Source of the DNA: an uncultured Desulfobulbaceae bacterium
GTDB taxonomy: Bacteria; Desulfobacterota; Desulfobulbia; Desulfobulbales; Desulfocapsaceae
Reading direction: 5' to 3'
DNA: 64,000 nucleotides
NCBI GenBank assembly: GCA_937910875.1
Contig: CALENA010000151.1
Span: 1-64,000, forward strand
A model generated the notes under the pieces. The model was not told the origin of the DNA, did no database searches, and saw only the letters and a list, made by a program, of their open reading frames with translations. Both the position numbers and the translations under genes were made by a program. How positions within the stretch are numbered: the first letter of the stretch is position 1; each line of letters begins with the position of its first letter. Positions 44,606 to 53,542 of the stretch are shown here, piece by piece.

Positions 44606-45388
44606 TTACTCGCTCATTGCCAATTGCTCCAGGGCGTGGCGAATATGGCCACAGAAAATCTCCGCAATCCCCGGCAGCAGGCCAATTCCCTCGCTGATCA
44701 CTTCAACATCCACTCCTGACCGATCCAGCCGACTCTGCCACGACTCAGCTCCCTCACCGACGAGATCACGATGAAAGTGCATTCCCGCGGTCAACAGAAA
44801 AGGGACAAGACAGACCTGCTGGTACCTCCCCGCTACAATCTCTGCCACCACCTCGGATGCTCCACCGGGAAACTTTTCAACCACCCCGACAAAGACCCGA
44901 TTGCCGAATCTGCGACGGAGAAATGACTCCAGCGCCGGAAAGGCGGTCCAGGCCGGATGGCTGGTCCCATGGCCGACCAGAAGAATGGCCTGCCCGAGCC
45001 TGGATTCGATCAGGGGCGCAAGACAATGGGCCACCGCCCGGTAATCCTCGGGGCTGTAAAGCAGAGGTGCTCCGATAGCCGTAGCCAGCGTGGCACGGGA
45101 ACCCAGGTGACGGAGGCGGACATAGCCGGCCGCAGGCAGAATGTGAAGCGACTGAACCACGACCTGCTTCACGCCCTGGTCAACAAGCTGCTCCACGACC
45201 AGCTCCGGTGCGGGAAAACAATTCTGCCCCTGGGCCCGAATAAGCTCCCGGACCCGCTCCGAGGTCCCGACCCAATACAGCGGATGACCAGCAAAGTGAC
45301 CCCTGACCACCCGCTCAAAATGATCATAAACAACTCGGGAAGCGGTTGTGCTCCCATAGGCAGCCATGACAATAGGCGTCAGCTTCAA
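44606..45388 (-). CDS. cbiK: Sirohydrochlorin cobaltochelatase CbiK
   Basis: This 260-residue class II chelatase has a catalytic N-terminal region MAAYGSTTASRV, SLHILPAAGY, the histidine in LLVGHGTSHPAW and the metal-site LTAGMHFHRDLVGE. CbiK inserts Co2+ into sirohydrochlorin in the early-cobalt (anaerobic) B12 route; relatives insert Fe2+ for siroheme. No signal peptide is seen, so it is a cytoplasmic type. The gene stands alone; other cbi genes are not in the window. Confidence 0.9.
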   Translation of the reverse strand: MKLTPIVMAAYGSTTASRVVYDHFERVVRGHFAGHPLYWVGTSERVRELIRAQGQNCFPAPELVVEQLVDQGVKQVVVQSLHILPAAGYVRLRHLGSRATLATAIGAPLLYSPEDYRAVAHCLAPLIESRLGQAILLVGHGTSHPAWTAFPALESFLRRRFGNRVFVGVVEKFPGGASEVVAEIVAGRYQQVCLVPFLLTAGMHFHRDLVGEGAESWQSRLDRSGVDVEVISEGIGLLPGIAEIFCGHIRHALEQLAMSE

Positions 45389-45925
45389 TAGAGTACCTCA
45401 CTGATTTAAAGGACAAAACATAACTCTTCAACAGTACCCCATCTTCACCCAGTCTGGCCTTCTTACATACACAGAGACATGTCTGGGGAAGTCCAGAATG
45501 AACGAACCTGCAACACTGATGACCCGTTACCGTTCTAATCTTACTGTTATTCTTGATCATTATGCTGAACAGTCCAGACAAAACAATCAATGTCATCCTG
45601 AGTTTAGATGATCTTGAACTGTCACGCTCTTTTTTTTTAAAAAAATACCACAGGGTAGGAAAGTGAGTCCGCAAGCCATCGTCGCGGGATGATTAAATTT
45701 TTGAACCAAGGCCTGTCAGCAAGCCTGGAAAAAGCAAAGATAATTCATTGACATGGGGCCACAAATGCGATAGTACAAATAATTGAAGTTGATTTGCTCA
45801 AAGAGAATCTCCTCTCATGGAAACTCTACAAGCACTGGCTTTAGGCAACTCAAGTTGCTGTGTATGACTTCCGATTCTCAAACAGAAGCGGACGCCGTAA
45901 AAATTAAATTTTGTAGGAGGGAACA
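45389..45925. promoter_or_regulatory. Divergent intergenic region upstream of cbiK and porin
   Basis: This 537-bp gap holds the porin promoter candidate (45748-45776). On the minus side it must also start cbiK. I looked for a cobalamin riboswitch core (B12 box) and did not see one. The long 5' leader (about 145 bp) before the porin start may be regulatory. Confidence 0.5.
45748..45776 (+). promoter_or_regulatory. Sigma-70-like promoter for the porin gene
   Basis: A perfect TTGACA box (45748-45753), 17 nt spacing and TAGTAC (45771-45776) match a housekeeping promoter. Transcription would start near 45783, giving a leader of about 140 nt. Confidence 0.65.
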
Positions 45926-47647
45926 ATGGTTAAAAGATTTTCCATGCTGGCTCTGGCCGGCCTCATCGCTCTGCCCGCACTGGCATCAGCCAGCGCAGGC
46001 CCCAACGCCAATGACCTTGAGCGCAAGATCGAAGAGTTGAGCCTTCAGCTCGACCAGCTCAAATCAGCAATGGCTAAACAAGGCGAGAACACTGTCTCCA
46101 AAAGCGACTTCACTGACCTCGCCGACACGGTCGAGAGCCTGGACGAGCGTTCAGAAGCCTGGGACCTGTCTTCCCGCTTCAGCTTTTACGGCGATTTCCG
46201 CGCCCGTCTTGACAGCCTTGATGCCAAATCAGCCAGCGCTTACAGCGCCGGTGATGTTGCAGGTGGCATGGTAACAGCATTAACAGCTCCTTCCCCTTAC
46301 GGCTTTGGCATGACCCTCCCGATCACCACTGCCGAGCTTCAGGGAGCCATGGCCAATGTCTATGCAATGGCTCCTACTGCAGCAGAACGTGCAGGCATGT
46401 TTGCCATGTTAGGTGTAACTCCGACTGCCGCCTCTGATTTTAACAACGACACCGTCTTCACCAACCGTTTCCGCCTGAACATGCGAGTCCAGGCCACTGA
46501 AGGCATCGAGTTCAAAGCCCGTCTGGCCATGTACAAGGCCTGGGGTATGCAGAGCAACCCCACCGCTGAGGCAGGTGGACCCTACACCATGGACAGCTTC
46601 AGCTGGGACGGCAACACGACCCGTCAGCCCGGTACAAGCGCCCTCTATGTCGATCGCGCCTTCCTGAACTGGAACAATATCGGTGGAAACCCCGTATGGT
46701 TCTCCATTGGTCGTCGCCCGACCACAGACGGTCCTCCGGCCCACATCCGCATGGGTTCAAGCACCCGTCTGGCCACCCCTGTTTCTGTCATGGATTACCC
46801 ATTTGACGGTATTTCCGTTGGGTATGCCTACCGTTGGGGCAATGAGGACATGGGCACCGGTCGTATCCGTTTCTGCTACGGTCGTGGATTTGACGCTGGG
46901 GTCGAAACCGATGGTACCGGTCTCAACGACATGGATTTTGCCGGTCTGAGCTGGGATGTCATGAAAAAGGGCAACCGCTTCCTGAACGTCCAGTCCTTTA
47001 TGGCCTACAACCTGGTCAACACCCCCGATGGCGTCACCTTCCAGAACCCCTTTGAAATGGCTGGAATTTTTGAAGGCAACGGAATCCTTGACAAGGCCAA
47101 TCTTGGTGACATCATGCACACATCTGCTGTGTATCACGACAAGATCGGCAACATCAACTACTACGGTTCTGCTGCCTGGAGTCGCACCATGCCTAAGGGT
47201 TATGACGAAGTTGGTAACTCTCTGCTTGGTTCCTGGTGGGCCCCTGAAGAAGATCAGGATGGTTACATGATCCAGGTCGGCGCCCGTTATGACATCGACA
47301 ATATGGGCCTGAAACTGGGCGCTGAGTACAACCAGGGTTCCGAGTACTGGGTTTCCATGTCTCCCGGACATGATGACCTTTACAACTCCAAACTGGCCAC
47401 CCGTGGTAATGTTGTTGAGTTGTACGGTATCTATGACATCCCGGCCGGACCTGCCGTTTCCAAGTTTGGCAGCGCCTTCATCCGCTTCGGATATCAGCAT
47501 TACGAGTATGACTACACCGGCAGCGGTAGCTGGCTGGGTGCCCCGGTTGATCTCGACGATCTGACCAGCGATCCCTTCAATGCTCAGTTCTTTGCACCGA
47601 TCGAGTCTCAGGATCAGTTCTACGTGACCTTTGAGGCCACCTTCTAA
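45926..47647 (+). CDS. DUF3373-family outer-membrane porin
   Basis: This 573-residue protein has a signal peptide (MLALAGLIALPALASASA), a short coiled-coil periplasmic part (LERKIEELSLQLDQLKSAM) and a long beta-barrel domain with alternating aromatics, ending in the outer-membrane signature YVTFEATF (terminal Phe). FSIGRRPTTDGPPAHI and related glycine-rich strands fit DUF3373 proteins of Desulfobacterota. It probably forms an abundant porin: strong promoter, GGAGGG ribosome site and a very strong terminator all fit high expression. Confidence 0.85.
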   Translation: MVKRFSMLALAGLIALPALASASAGPNANDLERKIEELSLQLDQLKSAMAKQGENTVSKSDFTDLADTVESLDERSEAWDLSSRFSFYGDFRARLDSLDAKSASAYSAGDVAGGMVTALTAPSPYGFGMTLPITTAELQGAMANVYAMAPTAAERAGMFAMLGVTPTAASDFNNDTVFTNRFRLNMRVQATEGIEFKARLAMYKAWGMQSNPTAEAGGPYTMDSFSWDGNTTRQPGTSALYVDRAFLNWNNIGGNPVWFSIGRRPTTDGPPAHIRMGSSTRLATPVSVMDYPFDGISVGYAYRWGNEDMGTGRIRFCYGRGFDAGVETDGTGLNDMDFAGLSWDVMKKGNRFLNVQSFMAYNLVNTPDGVTFQNPFEMAGIFEGNGILDKANLGDIMHTSAVYHDKIGNINYYGSAAWSRTMPKGYDEVGNSLLGSWWAPEEDQDGYMIQVGARYDIDNMGLKLGAEYNQGSEYWVSMSPGHDDLYNSKLATRGNVVELYGIYDIPAGPAVSKFGSAFIRFGYQHYEYDYTGSGSWLGAPVDLDDLTSDPFNAQFFAPIESQDQFYVTFEATF

Positions 47648-47676
47648 TTCAGTTTTCTGAATAGAAGTTACACCCT

Positions 47677-47720
47677 AAAGGGGGGAAGGTGCTGCATGCA
47701 GCACCTTCCCCCCTTTTTTT
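47677..47720 (+). terminator. Strong rho-independent terminator
   Basis: A near-perfect palindrome AAAGGGGGGAAGGTGCTGCA/TGCAGCACCTTCCCCCCTTT is followed by TTTT. It ends the porin transcript. The start of pgeF lies 11 bp beyond it. Confidence 0.95.
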
Positions 47721-47731
47721 ATTCTACTCCC

Positions 47732-48487
47732 ATGCCAACAACAGATCTGAACAAACTCCATGCCCCATGGGACCCAAGCCTGGTCACAGCCGTCTGTCTT
47801 GACCGACACAACGGCACCGGTGCTGCCCCCTATGATTCACTGAACATCAGCTTCGGAGTGGGTGACCTGCCTCAAACAGTGCGTGCCAATCGGGAGCTCG
47901 TCAAACAGACTCTGGGAATTGAACGACTGGTCTCGACCCGTCAAGTCCATGGCGGCCGAATCCTGACTCTCGACCAGCCACTCAGCATTGATCAGGAATT
48001 TAACGGGTATGACGCCCTGATCACCAGGCAACCGGGCCTTGGGCTGATGATCCAACAGGCCGACTGCCAGGCCATACTCCTGTTCGACCCGCTCACCCCG
48101 GCCGTGGCCGCCATCCATTGCGGCTGGCGGGGCAGTGTCCTGAATATCATTGCCAGAACCATTCGGGCTATGACAGACGCCTTCCACACCAAGCCAGCAC
48201 ACCTCAGGGCCTTTATTTCGCCCTCACTTGGCCCCTGCTGTGCCGAGTTCATCAATTACCGCACAGAACTTCCCTCAGCCTTTCACCGCTTCCAGGTTCG
48301 CACCAATCATTTCGACTTCTGGCAGATCTCACGCCTGCAACTGAGCGATGCCGGAGTAAAGCCGGAAAATATCGATCAGGCAGGAATCTGTACCGCCTGC
48401 TCGCCAGACTACTTTTCCTACCGCCGTGCCTGCCGCATGAGCAATGGCATCACTGGCCGCAACGGCTCTGTCATTGCCTTGCGCTGA
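47732..48487 (+). CDS. pgeF: Peptidoglycan editing factor / YfiH-family purine nucleoside phosphorylase
   Basis: This 251-residue protein has the YfiH/PgeF motifs: LVSTRQVHGGRI, ADCQAILLFDP (Cys/Asp), HCGWRGSVLNI (zinc His) and SPSLGPCCAEF. Members act as cytosolic purine nucleoside phosphorylases/deaminases or edit muropeptide precursors. I chose the ATG at 47732; an in-frame start at 47696 lies inside the porin terminator. A stem-loop after the stop (48526-48578) can end transcription. Confidence 0.88.
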   Translation: MPTTDLNKLHAPWDPSLVTAVCLDRHNGTGAAPYDSLNISFGVGDLPQTVRANRELVKQTLGIERLVSTRQVHGGRILTLDQPLSIDQEFNGYDALITRQPGLGLMIQQADCQAILLFDPLTPAVAAIHCGWRGSVLNIIARTIRAMTDAFHTKPAHLRAFISPSLGPCCAEFINYRTELPSAFHRFQVRTNHFDFWQISRLQLSDAGVKPENIDQAGICTACSPDYFSYRRACRMSNGITGRNGSVIALR

Positions 48488-48525
48488 TAACAGAGCAACC
48501 CGGTTCAGCAAGCACTGCAAAAACA

Positions 48526-48578
48526 AAAAGACCAGAAGAGCTGGCGTCTCAAAGAGATACAAACCTATCTGGTCTTTT
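48526..48578. terminator. Bidirectional hairpin between convergent genes
   Basis: AAAAGACCAGA (48526-48536) pairs perfectly with TCTGGTCTTTT (48568-48578), with internal TCTC-AAA-GAGA. The A/T ends would give T-runs in both directions, suiting pgeF (plus) and the endonuclease gene (minus). Confidence 0.75.
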
Positions 48579-48639
48579 AACCCCGCCCTGGCCCTGCCAT
48601 ACTCAAGACACAGAACAGCTGACCGGCTCATTAAACAAA

Positions 48640-49395
48640 CTATTTTTCAGCACACGTCTCGACTGTCGACCGAAACTCGACGATCATCGGCACATGGTCC
48701 GAGAGCTGGATATCAGGCACCTGGCAGTTGACCGCCTCAAGTTCCTGACTGTGGAGAATAAAATCAAGCTGCCGATGTGGGGCATGACTGGGATACGAGG
48801 GACGGGCCTCAGGATTTGCATCACACAGACCCGTGGCGGCCAGAAAAAGATCCAACTCCCGATTCCCGCCAAAGGTATTGAAATCTCCGGCCAGGATCAC
48901 AGGTTTTTTCCTGCCCATGAGCAACCGATGCAGATACTCAAGCTGCTGATGACGATGCCGGTATTTGAGAGAGAGATGAACGATAAAAATGACAGCATCT
49001 TCCAGTTCCACCTCAATCACCAGCCGCTTGATCCCTTCACTGAAGTAATGGAAACGATGACTGATAATGGGTGTCCGGCTGAGCAGGGCATTGGATTGCT
49101 TGTTGAGAACCGGAACCCGCTGGGCCAGAGAGGCATTCCGATACTTGCTTTCCACCACATGGGAATAGCCAAGATCCCGAGCAAGATAAGCTGCCTGACA
49201 ACTCCATCCGGAACGATAAGAACCGGAATCTACTTCGACCAGGGCAACAATATCCGGATCGACCGAGCGAATAAACGTACTGATCTGACCCAGCTTGGCG
49301 GCCGTGGATTTAAAGAAACCAGCATAAGGCAAGGGCAGATGAAAGTTGGCCCCACGCCCTGTGGCATAACGGATATTGTAGAGGAGGAATCGCAT
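48640..49395 (-). CDS. Endonuclease/exonuclease/phosphatase-family protein
   Basis: This 251-residue EEP-fold hydrolase has the family motifs RFLLYNIRYATG (Asn), VALVEVDSGSYR (Glu), LAGDFNTFGGNRELD (Asp/Asn) and SDHVPMIVEF (Asp/His). It hydrolyses phosphodiester or phosphate-ester bonds; target unknown. I chose the ATG at 49395, since the 20 residues upstream are not conserved. No signal peptide precedes the domain. Confidence 0.85.
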   Translation of the reverse strand: MRFLLYNIRYATGRGANFHLPLPYAGFFKSTAAKLGQISTFIRSVDPDIVALVEVDSGSYRSGWSCQAAYLARDLGYSHVVESKYRNASLAQRVPVLNKQSNALLSRTPIISHRFHYFSEGIKRLVIEVELEDAVIFIVHLSLKYRHRHQQLEYLHRLLMGRKKPVILAGDFNTFGGNRELDLFLAATGLCDANPEARPSYPSHAPHRQLDFILHSQELEAVNCQVPDIQLSDHVPMIVEFRSTVETCAEK

Positions 49396-49545
49396 GGACA
49401 AAATAATACCGGTTTCCACTGAAATACACAACCGACAGCAAGAAAAAGACAGCACCTCAAGCCTGGGCTTTTTTCCCGGCAGTCAATGTGGTACAGTTCC
49501 GAAAAACATCAACCATTCCCTCGTACTCTGCCAAGGAACCACACC

Positions 49546-50478
49546 ATGACCATCATCAAGATCGGATCACGTAAAAGCAAGCTTGCCATGTGGCAGACCG
49601 ATACGGTCGCGGCCATGCTCGAGGCCAGCGGCCTGACCACGGAAATCAGCAGCATGGAGACCCGGGGTGACAAGATCCTTGATGTCTCAATCGCCAAGAT
49701 CGGCAGCAAAGGTGTTTTCACCGAAGAGCTGGAAGAGCAACTGGCCAACGGCACTACCGACATTGCGGTGCACAGCGCCAAGGACATGCAGTCAATCCTG
49801 CCCCAGGGTTTTCAGCTGATCGCCTTCACCGAGCGGGAAAAGGTCAATGACGTCCTGGTCGGTCTGAATGGCGATATCGATCTTGACGACCCGAAACGGT
49901 CCTTGATCATCGGCACCTCATCGGTCCGCCGCAAGGCTCTGCTCAAGCACCACTACCCCCATGTCCAGACTGTAGAGATGCGCGGCAACCTCCAGACTCG
50001 GATCAAAAAGATGCGTGACGGGGCCTGTGACGCCCTGATGCTGGCCTATGCCGGGGTCAAACGCATGGAATACGATCATATGATCATCAAAATCTTTGAT
50101 GAAAAACTGTTCATTCCACCTGTTGGTCAGGGCTGCATCGCCATAGAGGCCGCCGGGACTCTCGCCCCGGACAAACTCAAGCAGGTGCGCAACTGCCTCA
50201 ATAACCCGGACAGCGAAAGCTGCCTGCTGGCCGAGCGAGCCTATCTGCGAAAACTTGAAGGAGGCTGCTCGATCCCAGCCTTTGGTCTGGCCGTACTTGA
50301 GGGCAATCAGCTGCACCTGACCGGCGGACTGGCCAGCCTTGACGGCAGCACCATCCTCAGCAGGACCGAGAGCGGTCCACGAGAAGAGGCCGAGCTGATC
50401 GGCCAACGCCTGGGTGATTATATTCTCAAGAACGGCGGTCGGTCGATGCTGGCCGAGATTCGCAAAGCGCAGGGTTGA
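49546..50478 (+). CDS. hemC: Porphobilinogen deaminase (hydroxymethylbilane synthase)
   Basis: This 310-residue enzyme polymerises four porphobilinogens to hydroxymethylbilane for heme, siroheme and B12. It has IKIGSRKSKLAMWQT, VHSAKDMQS, GTSSVRRKALL and the cofactor cysteine in LEGGCSIPAFG. The ATG at 49546 gives the usual N-terminus. It is followed by element C, which resembles a terminator. cbiK lies 4 kb upstream, so tetrapyrrole genes are loosely clustered. Confidence 0.97.
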   Translation: MTIIKIGSRKSKLAMWQTDTVAAMLEASGLTTEISSMETRGDKILDVSIAKIGSKGVFTEELEEQLANGTTDIAVHSAKDMQSILPQGFQLIAFTEREKVNDVLVGLNGDIDLDDPKRSLIIGTSSVRRKALLKHHYPHVQTVEMRGNLQTRIKKMRDGACDALMLAYAGVKRMEYDHMIIKIFDEKLFIPPVGQGCIAIEAAGTLAPDKLKQVRNCLNNPDSESCLLAERAYLRKLEGGCSIPAFGLAVLEGNQLHLTGGLASLDGSTILSRTESGPREEAELIGQRLGDYILKNGGRSMLAEIRKAQG

Positions 50479-50556
50479 TGAGAAAGGTGCAAGGTTGAAG
50501 GATAGAGGAAAGGATCGCTTTAAAGAAAGGGGAAACGGTTTCAAGGTAGGTTGCTC

Positions 50557-50651
50557 GGCCGGGGAGCGAAGCTCTTCCTCCGGCTAAGCTTCGCCTGCAC
50601 CGTTCTGCGAACGTTGCAGATACGCCGGTGAAAGAGCTTCACTCCCCGGCC
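50557..50651 (-). repeat. Palindromic structured element, copy C
   Basis: The 20-bp arms (50557-50576 and 50632-50651, one C-A mismatch that is a G-T wobble on the other strand) enclose a 55-nt core. On the minus strand the core is CCGGCGTATCTG, a different hairpin (GCAACGTTC...GAACGGTGC) and AGGCGAAGCTTAGCCGG. On the plus strand the right arm is followed by CTTTTTCTTT, so it could also terminate hemC. Confidence 0.8.
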
Positions 50652-50722
50652 TTTTTCTTTCCTGGTCGACACAGACTGAACTCAGCCAAATTTGGACGAG
50701 ATTAACTCGGTGGAAGCTTGGA

Positions 50723-50808
50723 GTCAGGTCAGGAAGGTATCTGACCTGCGTATTCAGGCCGCAGGCCTGGGCGGAGCCTTAGCAGGACAGATACCTTCCT
50801 GACCTGAC
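50723..50808 (+). repeat. Palindromic structured element, copy D
   Basis: Perfect 21-bp arms (50723-50743 and 50788-50808) enclose a 44-nt core with CCTGCGTATT, a 6-bp hairpin (CAGGCC-GCA-GGCCTG, 50755-50769) and GGCGGAGCCTTAGCAGG. It lies 29 bp past the hypB stop in the gap between convergent hemC and hypB. Confidence 0.82.
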
Positions 50809-50837
50809 GGACAACCTAATACCCCTCCCACAAAAAA

Positions 50838-51569
50838 TCAGCTCACGACCGGTCGAGCGGCACAGAGCCGACGCAACCAGTCCAGCCACTGCTCAAAACC
50901 CTCTCCACTTACAGCCGAACATTCGATCATCTCCAACTCCGGATTAATCCGCAACGCCTCACGCCGAGCCTCATCCAGAGAAAAATCAAAGTAGGGCAGC
51001 AGGTCGGTCTTGCTGATCAAAAAGAGCTGCGAGGTACTGAAGGCCTTGGGGTACTTGGCTGGCTTGTCCGAGCCCTCGGGGACCGAAACCGTCACCATCC
51101 GCTGATGCTCGCCCAGATCAAAGGCGGCCGGACAGACCAGATTACCAACATTTTCAATAAAGAGGAGCTTGATGTCCGAACCACCCACCTCATGTTCCAA
51201 AAGATGCAGACCTCGATGAACCTGGGCTGCATCCAGGTGACAGGCGCCACCCGTCGTCAATTGCACGGCCGGCACCCCCTTGGCCCGAATCCGATCGGCG
51301 TCACGCTCCGTCTCTATATCCCCCTCAATAACCCCGATTCGTATCTCAGCATCCAGGGCCTCAATGGTCTTTTCCAGGAGGGTGGTCTTACCGGAACCAG
51401 GACTGGAAATCATGTTGATGACCACCAACCCGCGGCTGTCAAAATGTTTGCGGTTCTCCCGAGCCAGGGCCCGGTTGGCCGCAAACAGACTCTCATGGAC
51501 ATCCACCCGCTGCCGGACTCCGCTTTTTCCATGCCCATGTTCATGGGCACAGCCACACGCTTCACACAT
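50838..51569 (-). CDS. hypB: Hydrogenase nickel incorporation GTPase HypB
   Basis: This 243-residue protein has a high-affinity metal motif at its N-terminus (CEACGCAHEHGHG) and the SIMIBI GTPase motifs SSPGSGKTTLLE (P-loop), EGDIETERDADR and SKTDLLPY (G4), with the Ni/Zn site in TTGGACHLD. With HypA it loads nickel into the hydrogenase large subunit. It is the last gene of the leftward hydrogenase cluster and lies 85 bp beyond hypA. Confidence 0.97.
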   Translation of the reverse strand: MCEACGCAHEHGHGKSGVRQRVDVHESLFAANRALARENRKHFDSRGLVVINMISSPGSGKTTLLEKTIEALDAEIRIGVIEGDIETERDADRIRAKGVPAVQLTTGGACHLDAAQVHRGLHLLEHEVGGSDIKLLFIENVGNLVCPAAFDLGEHQRMVTVSVPEGSDKPAKYPKAFSTSQLFLISKTDLLPYFDFSLDEARREALRINPELEMIECSAVSGEGFEQWLDWLRRLCAARPVVS

Positions 51570-51654
51570 GTATCACCTCAACTTTTATTGATGACGTAGC
51601 AACCATTCCGATTTCCTTCATCACAGCACATTCTCGGGGTCCACACTTCCCCTC

Positions 51655-52005
51655 CTACTCCATCTCCACCTGCCGCAAGATCACATCATCTCCCCCCAGG
51701 GGAAAGATATCGCGCGAACCACAGCAGGGGCACTCCTCGGGCCGGGCATCGCCATCCATATCCTGTTCATCGGAGCAGGCCCGACAACCATAACGCTGGG
51801 GCGAGCGCAGGATTACCAGCTCGGCCTCTCGGGTCAGAGCGGCCAGCGGGGCCAGGGCCTCAAAACCAAAACTGAACGAATCGACGACCACCCCGGAAAA
51901 AGGCCCGATTTCCATGGTCACCCGGAGAATTCGACCAGCCCCATTCTCCGCTGCCAGTTTCTCCAACTGGGCCATCAATCCCTGGACCAGAGAAAATTCA
52001 TGCAT
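51655..52005 (-). CDS. hypA: Hydrogenase nickel chaperone HypA
   Basis: This 116-residue protein begins MHEFSLVQGL, whose His2/Glu3 bind nickel. Its zinc finger is CRAC...CPCC (YGCRACSDEQ and EECPCCGSRD). It hands nickel to HypB and the large subunit. Its start overlaps the upstream protease gene by 8 bp. Confidence 0.96.
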   Translation of the reverse strand: MHEFSLVQGLMAQLEKLAAENGAGRILRVTMEIGPFSGVVVDSFSFGFEALAPLAALTREAELVILRSPQRYGCRACSDEQDMDGDARPEECPCCGSRDIFPLGGDDVILRQVEME

Positions 52006-52507
52006 CCTGTCTCACCGCCTGCCGAACAGAGAGGCCGTCGGCCTCCAGCCGCCGAACAATCTGTTGACTCAACTCAGCAACCAGAGGAGCAAGCGTGGCC
52101 GAAAGCTCCACTCCACCCTCCAGGTCCTCGGGGACCACACAGTAAAACTCCAGTTCCGCTGGTGCCGCATTGCGCAAGCGGCAGATATCAAGGATCTCGA
52201 GTAAACCCAGCTGATGCGGTGACATCCGCCCCCGCGCCCCGGAGGCACGTAACTCATCTCCTGAAAACCGATGAATGGAACCGGGGGCCGCCGACAGGGC
52301 GATGACATCAATGACCAGGACCGTATCGTGTTCTTCCAGAAAAGGGGCCAGATAGATCCCGGCCGTCCCGGCATCGAGGAGCTCCACGCTGTCTGGAAAC
52401 TGATACCGTTCCTGGAGATAACGGATGACATGGACCCCAAACCCCTCATCAGACAGGAGTAGATTGCCGATTCCAAGGATTCCATACTGGGTCTTTGGTG
52501 TATTCAT
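51998..52507 (-). CDS. Hydrogenase maturation protease (HyaD/HybD type)
   Basis: This 169-residue endopeptidase has the motifs GIGNLLLSDEGFGVHV (nickel-binding Glu) and ELLDAGTAGIYL with VLVIDVIAL (Asp). It cleaves the C-terminal tail of the large subunit after nickel insertion. The tail is encoded at 57924-59624 and would be cut after the final His in DPCIACAVH. It sits between hypE and hypA, overlapping the latter. Confidence 0.93.
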   Translation of the reverse strand: MNTPKTQYGILGIGNLLLSDEGFGVHVIRYLQERYQFPDSVELLDAGTAGIYLAPFLEEHDTVLVIDVIALSAAPGSIHRFSGDELRASGARGRMSPHQLGLLEILDICRLRNAAPAELEFYCVVPEDLEGGVELSATLAPLVAELSQQIVRRLEADGLSVRQAVRQDA

Positions 52508-52519
52508 TGCACATTTACC

Positions 52520-53542
52520 TCAACAGATCCGCGGCAGAGGTTCACCGTGCAGCGGCGTAATGATTCGCGTTCCACCGATCATGGTCCGCATGGTCACCTG
52601 GGCTGCGCGACCGTGCCCCATGGTCCCGATAATGGCGCTCTCGCCACCGCCCTCCTGGGCCCGAAGCAACTCAAGGGCCGCATCCGCCACCTCAGGGGCA
52701 ACCACGGCCAACAGCTTGCCCTCGTTGGCCAGATAGAGTGGATCAAGCCCCAACAGCTCACAGCCCCCCCGGACCTCCGGACGCAAGGGCAGGGCGCTCT
52801 CGTCGATCTCGACACTGCAGCCGGCTGCCGCACCAATTTCACCCAGGACCGTGGCCACACCACCCCGGGTGGGATCACGCAGGACGTGGACAGAACCGGT
52901 TTTCAAACCGGCAAGCAGGGCCGCAACCATCCGGTGCAGGGCCATGGAATCACTTCTGAGACAACCGCCAAGCGCCAGCCCGGCCCGACAGGCCATAATA
53001 GTCAGCCCATGATCACCCATGGTCCCGGAAAGAATGATCCGGTCTCCCGGACGGGCCAGGCGCGACGACAGCTCAATCTCATCGGCCACCAGACCCACGC
53101 CCGAGGTGTTGATAAACAGCTTGTCGGCCTTGCCTCGAGGCACAACCTTGGTGTCACCGGTGAGTATCGGAACCCCACTTTCCCGAGTGGCCCGGGCAAC
53201 TGAGGCAATGACCCGTTCCAGCACCGCCATCTCCAACCCCTCTTCCAGGATCAGACCCAGGGTCAGGCCCAGGGGCCGGGCACCACGCATGGCCAGGTCG
53301 TTGATGGTTCCGTGCACGGCCAGAGAGCCGATATCACCGCCGGGAAAAAACAGGGGATCAACCACATAACTGTCGGTGGTCAGGGCCAGACGCCCCGGGC
53401 CATTGGGAATGACAGCACTGTCTTCCAGGGCCGCCAGGACAGGGTGATCGAGATATTTCAGAAACAGGGAGGAGATCAGCTGCTGACTGGCCAGACCGCC
53501 GCTGCCGTGATCAAGAAGGATGGTTTGTGGAGATGACATCAT
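52520..53542 (-). CDS. hypE: Hydrogenase maturation factor HypE
   Basis: This 340-residue protein ends in the diagnostic PRIC motif, whose terminal cysteine is carbamoylated and dehydrated to thiocyanate. The PurM-like fold has DHGSGG near the N-terminus, LTTDSYVVDPLFFPGG and GDTKVVPRGKADK. HypE gives cyanide to iron on HypC-HypD. Its start overlaps the hypD stop by 4 bp. Confidence 0.97.
   Translation of the reverse strand: MMSSPQTILLDHGSGGLASQQLISSLFLKYLDHPVLAALEDSAVIPNGPGRLALTTDSYVVDPLFFPGGDIGSLAVHGTINDLAMRGARPLGLTLGLILEEGLEMAVLERVIASVARATRESGVPILTGDTKVVPRGKADKLFINTSGVGLVADEIELSSRLARPGDRIILSGTMGDHGLTIMACRAGLALGGCLRSDSMALHRMVAALLAGLKTGSVHVLRDPTRGGVATVLGEIGAAAGCSVEIDESALPLRPEVRGGCELLGLDPLYLANEGKLLAVVAPEVADAALELLRAQEGGGESAIIGTMGHGRAAQVTMRTMIGGTRIITPLHGEPLPRIC

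Noticed and set aside
45389-45925. Cobalamin riboswitch before cbiK or the porin
   Set aside because: No B12-box-like conserved core was seen on either strand.
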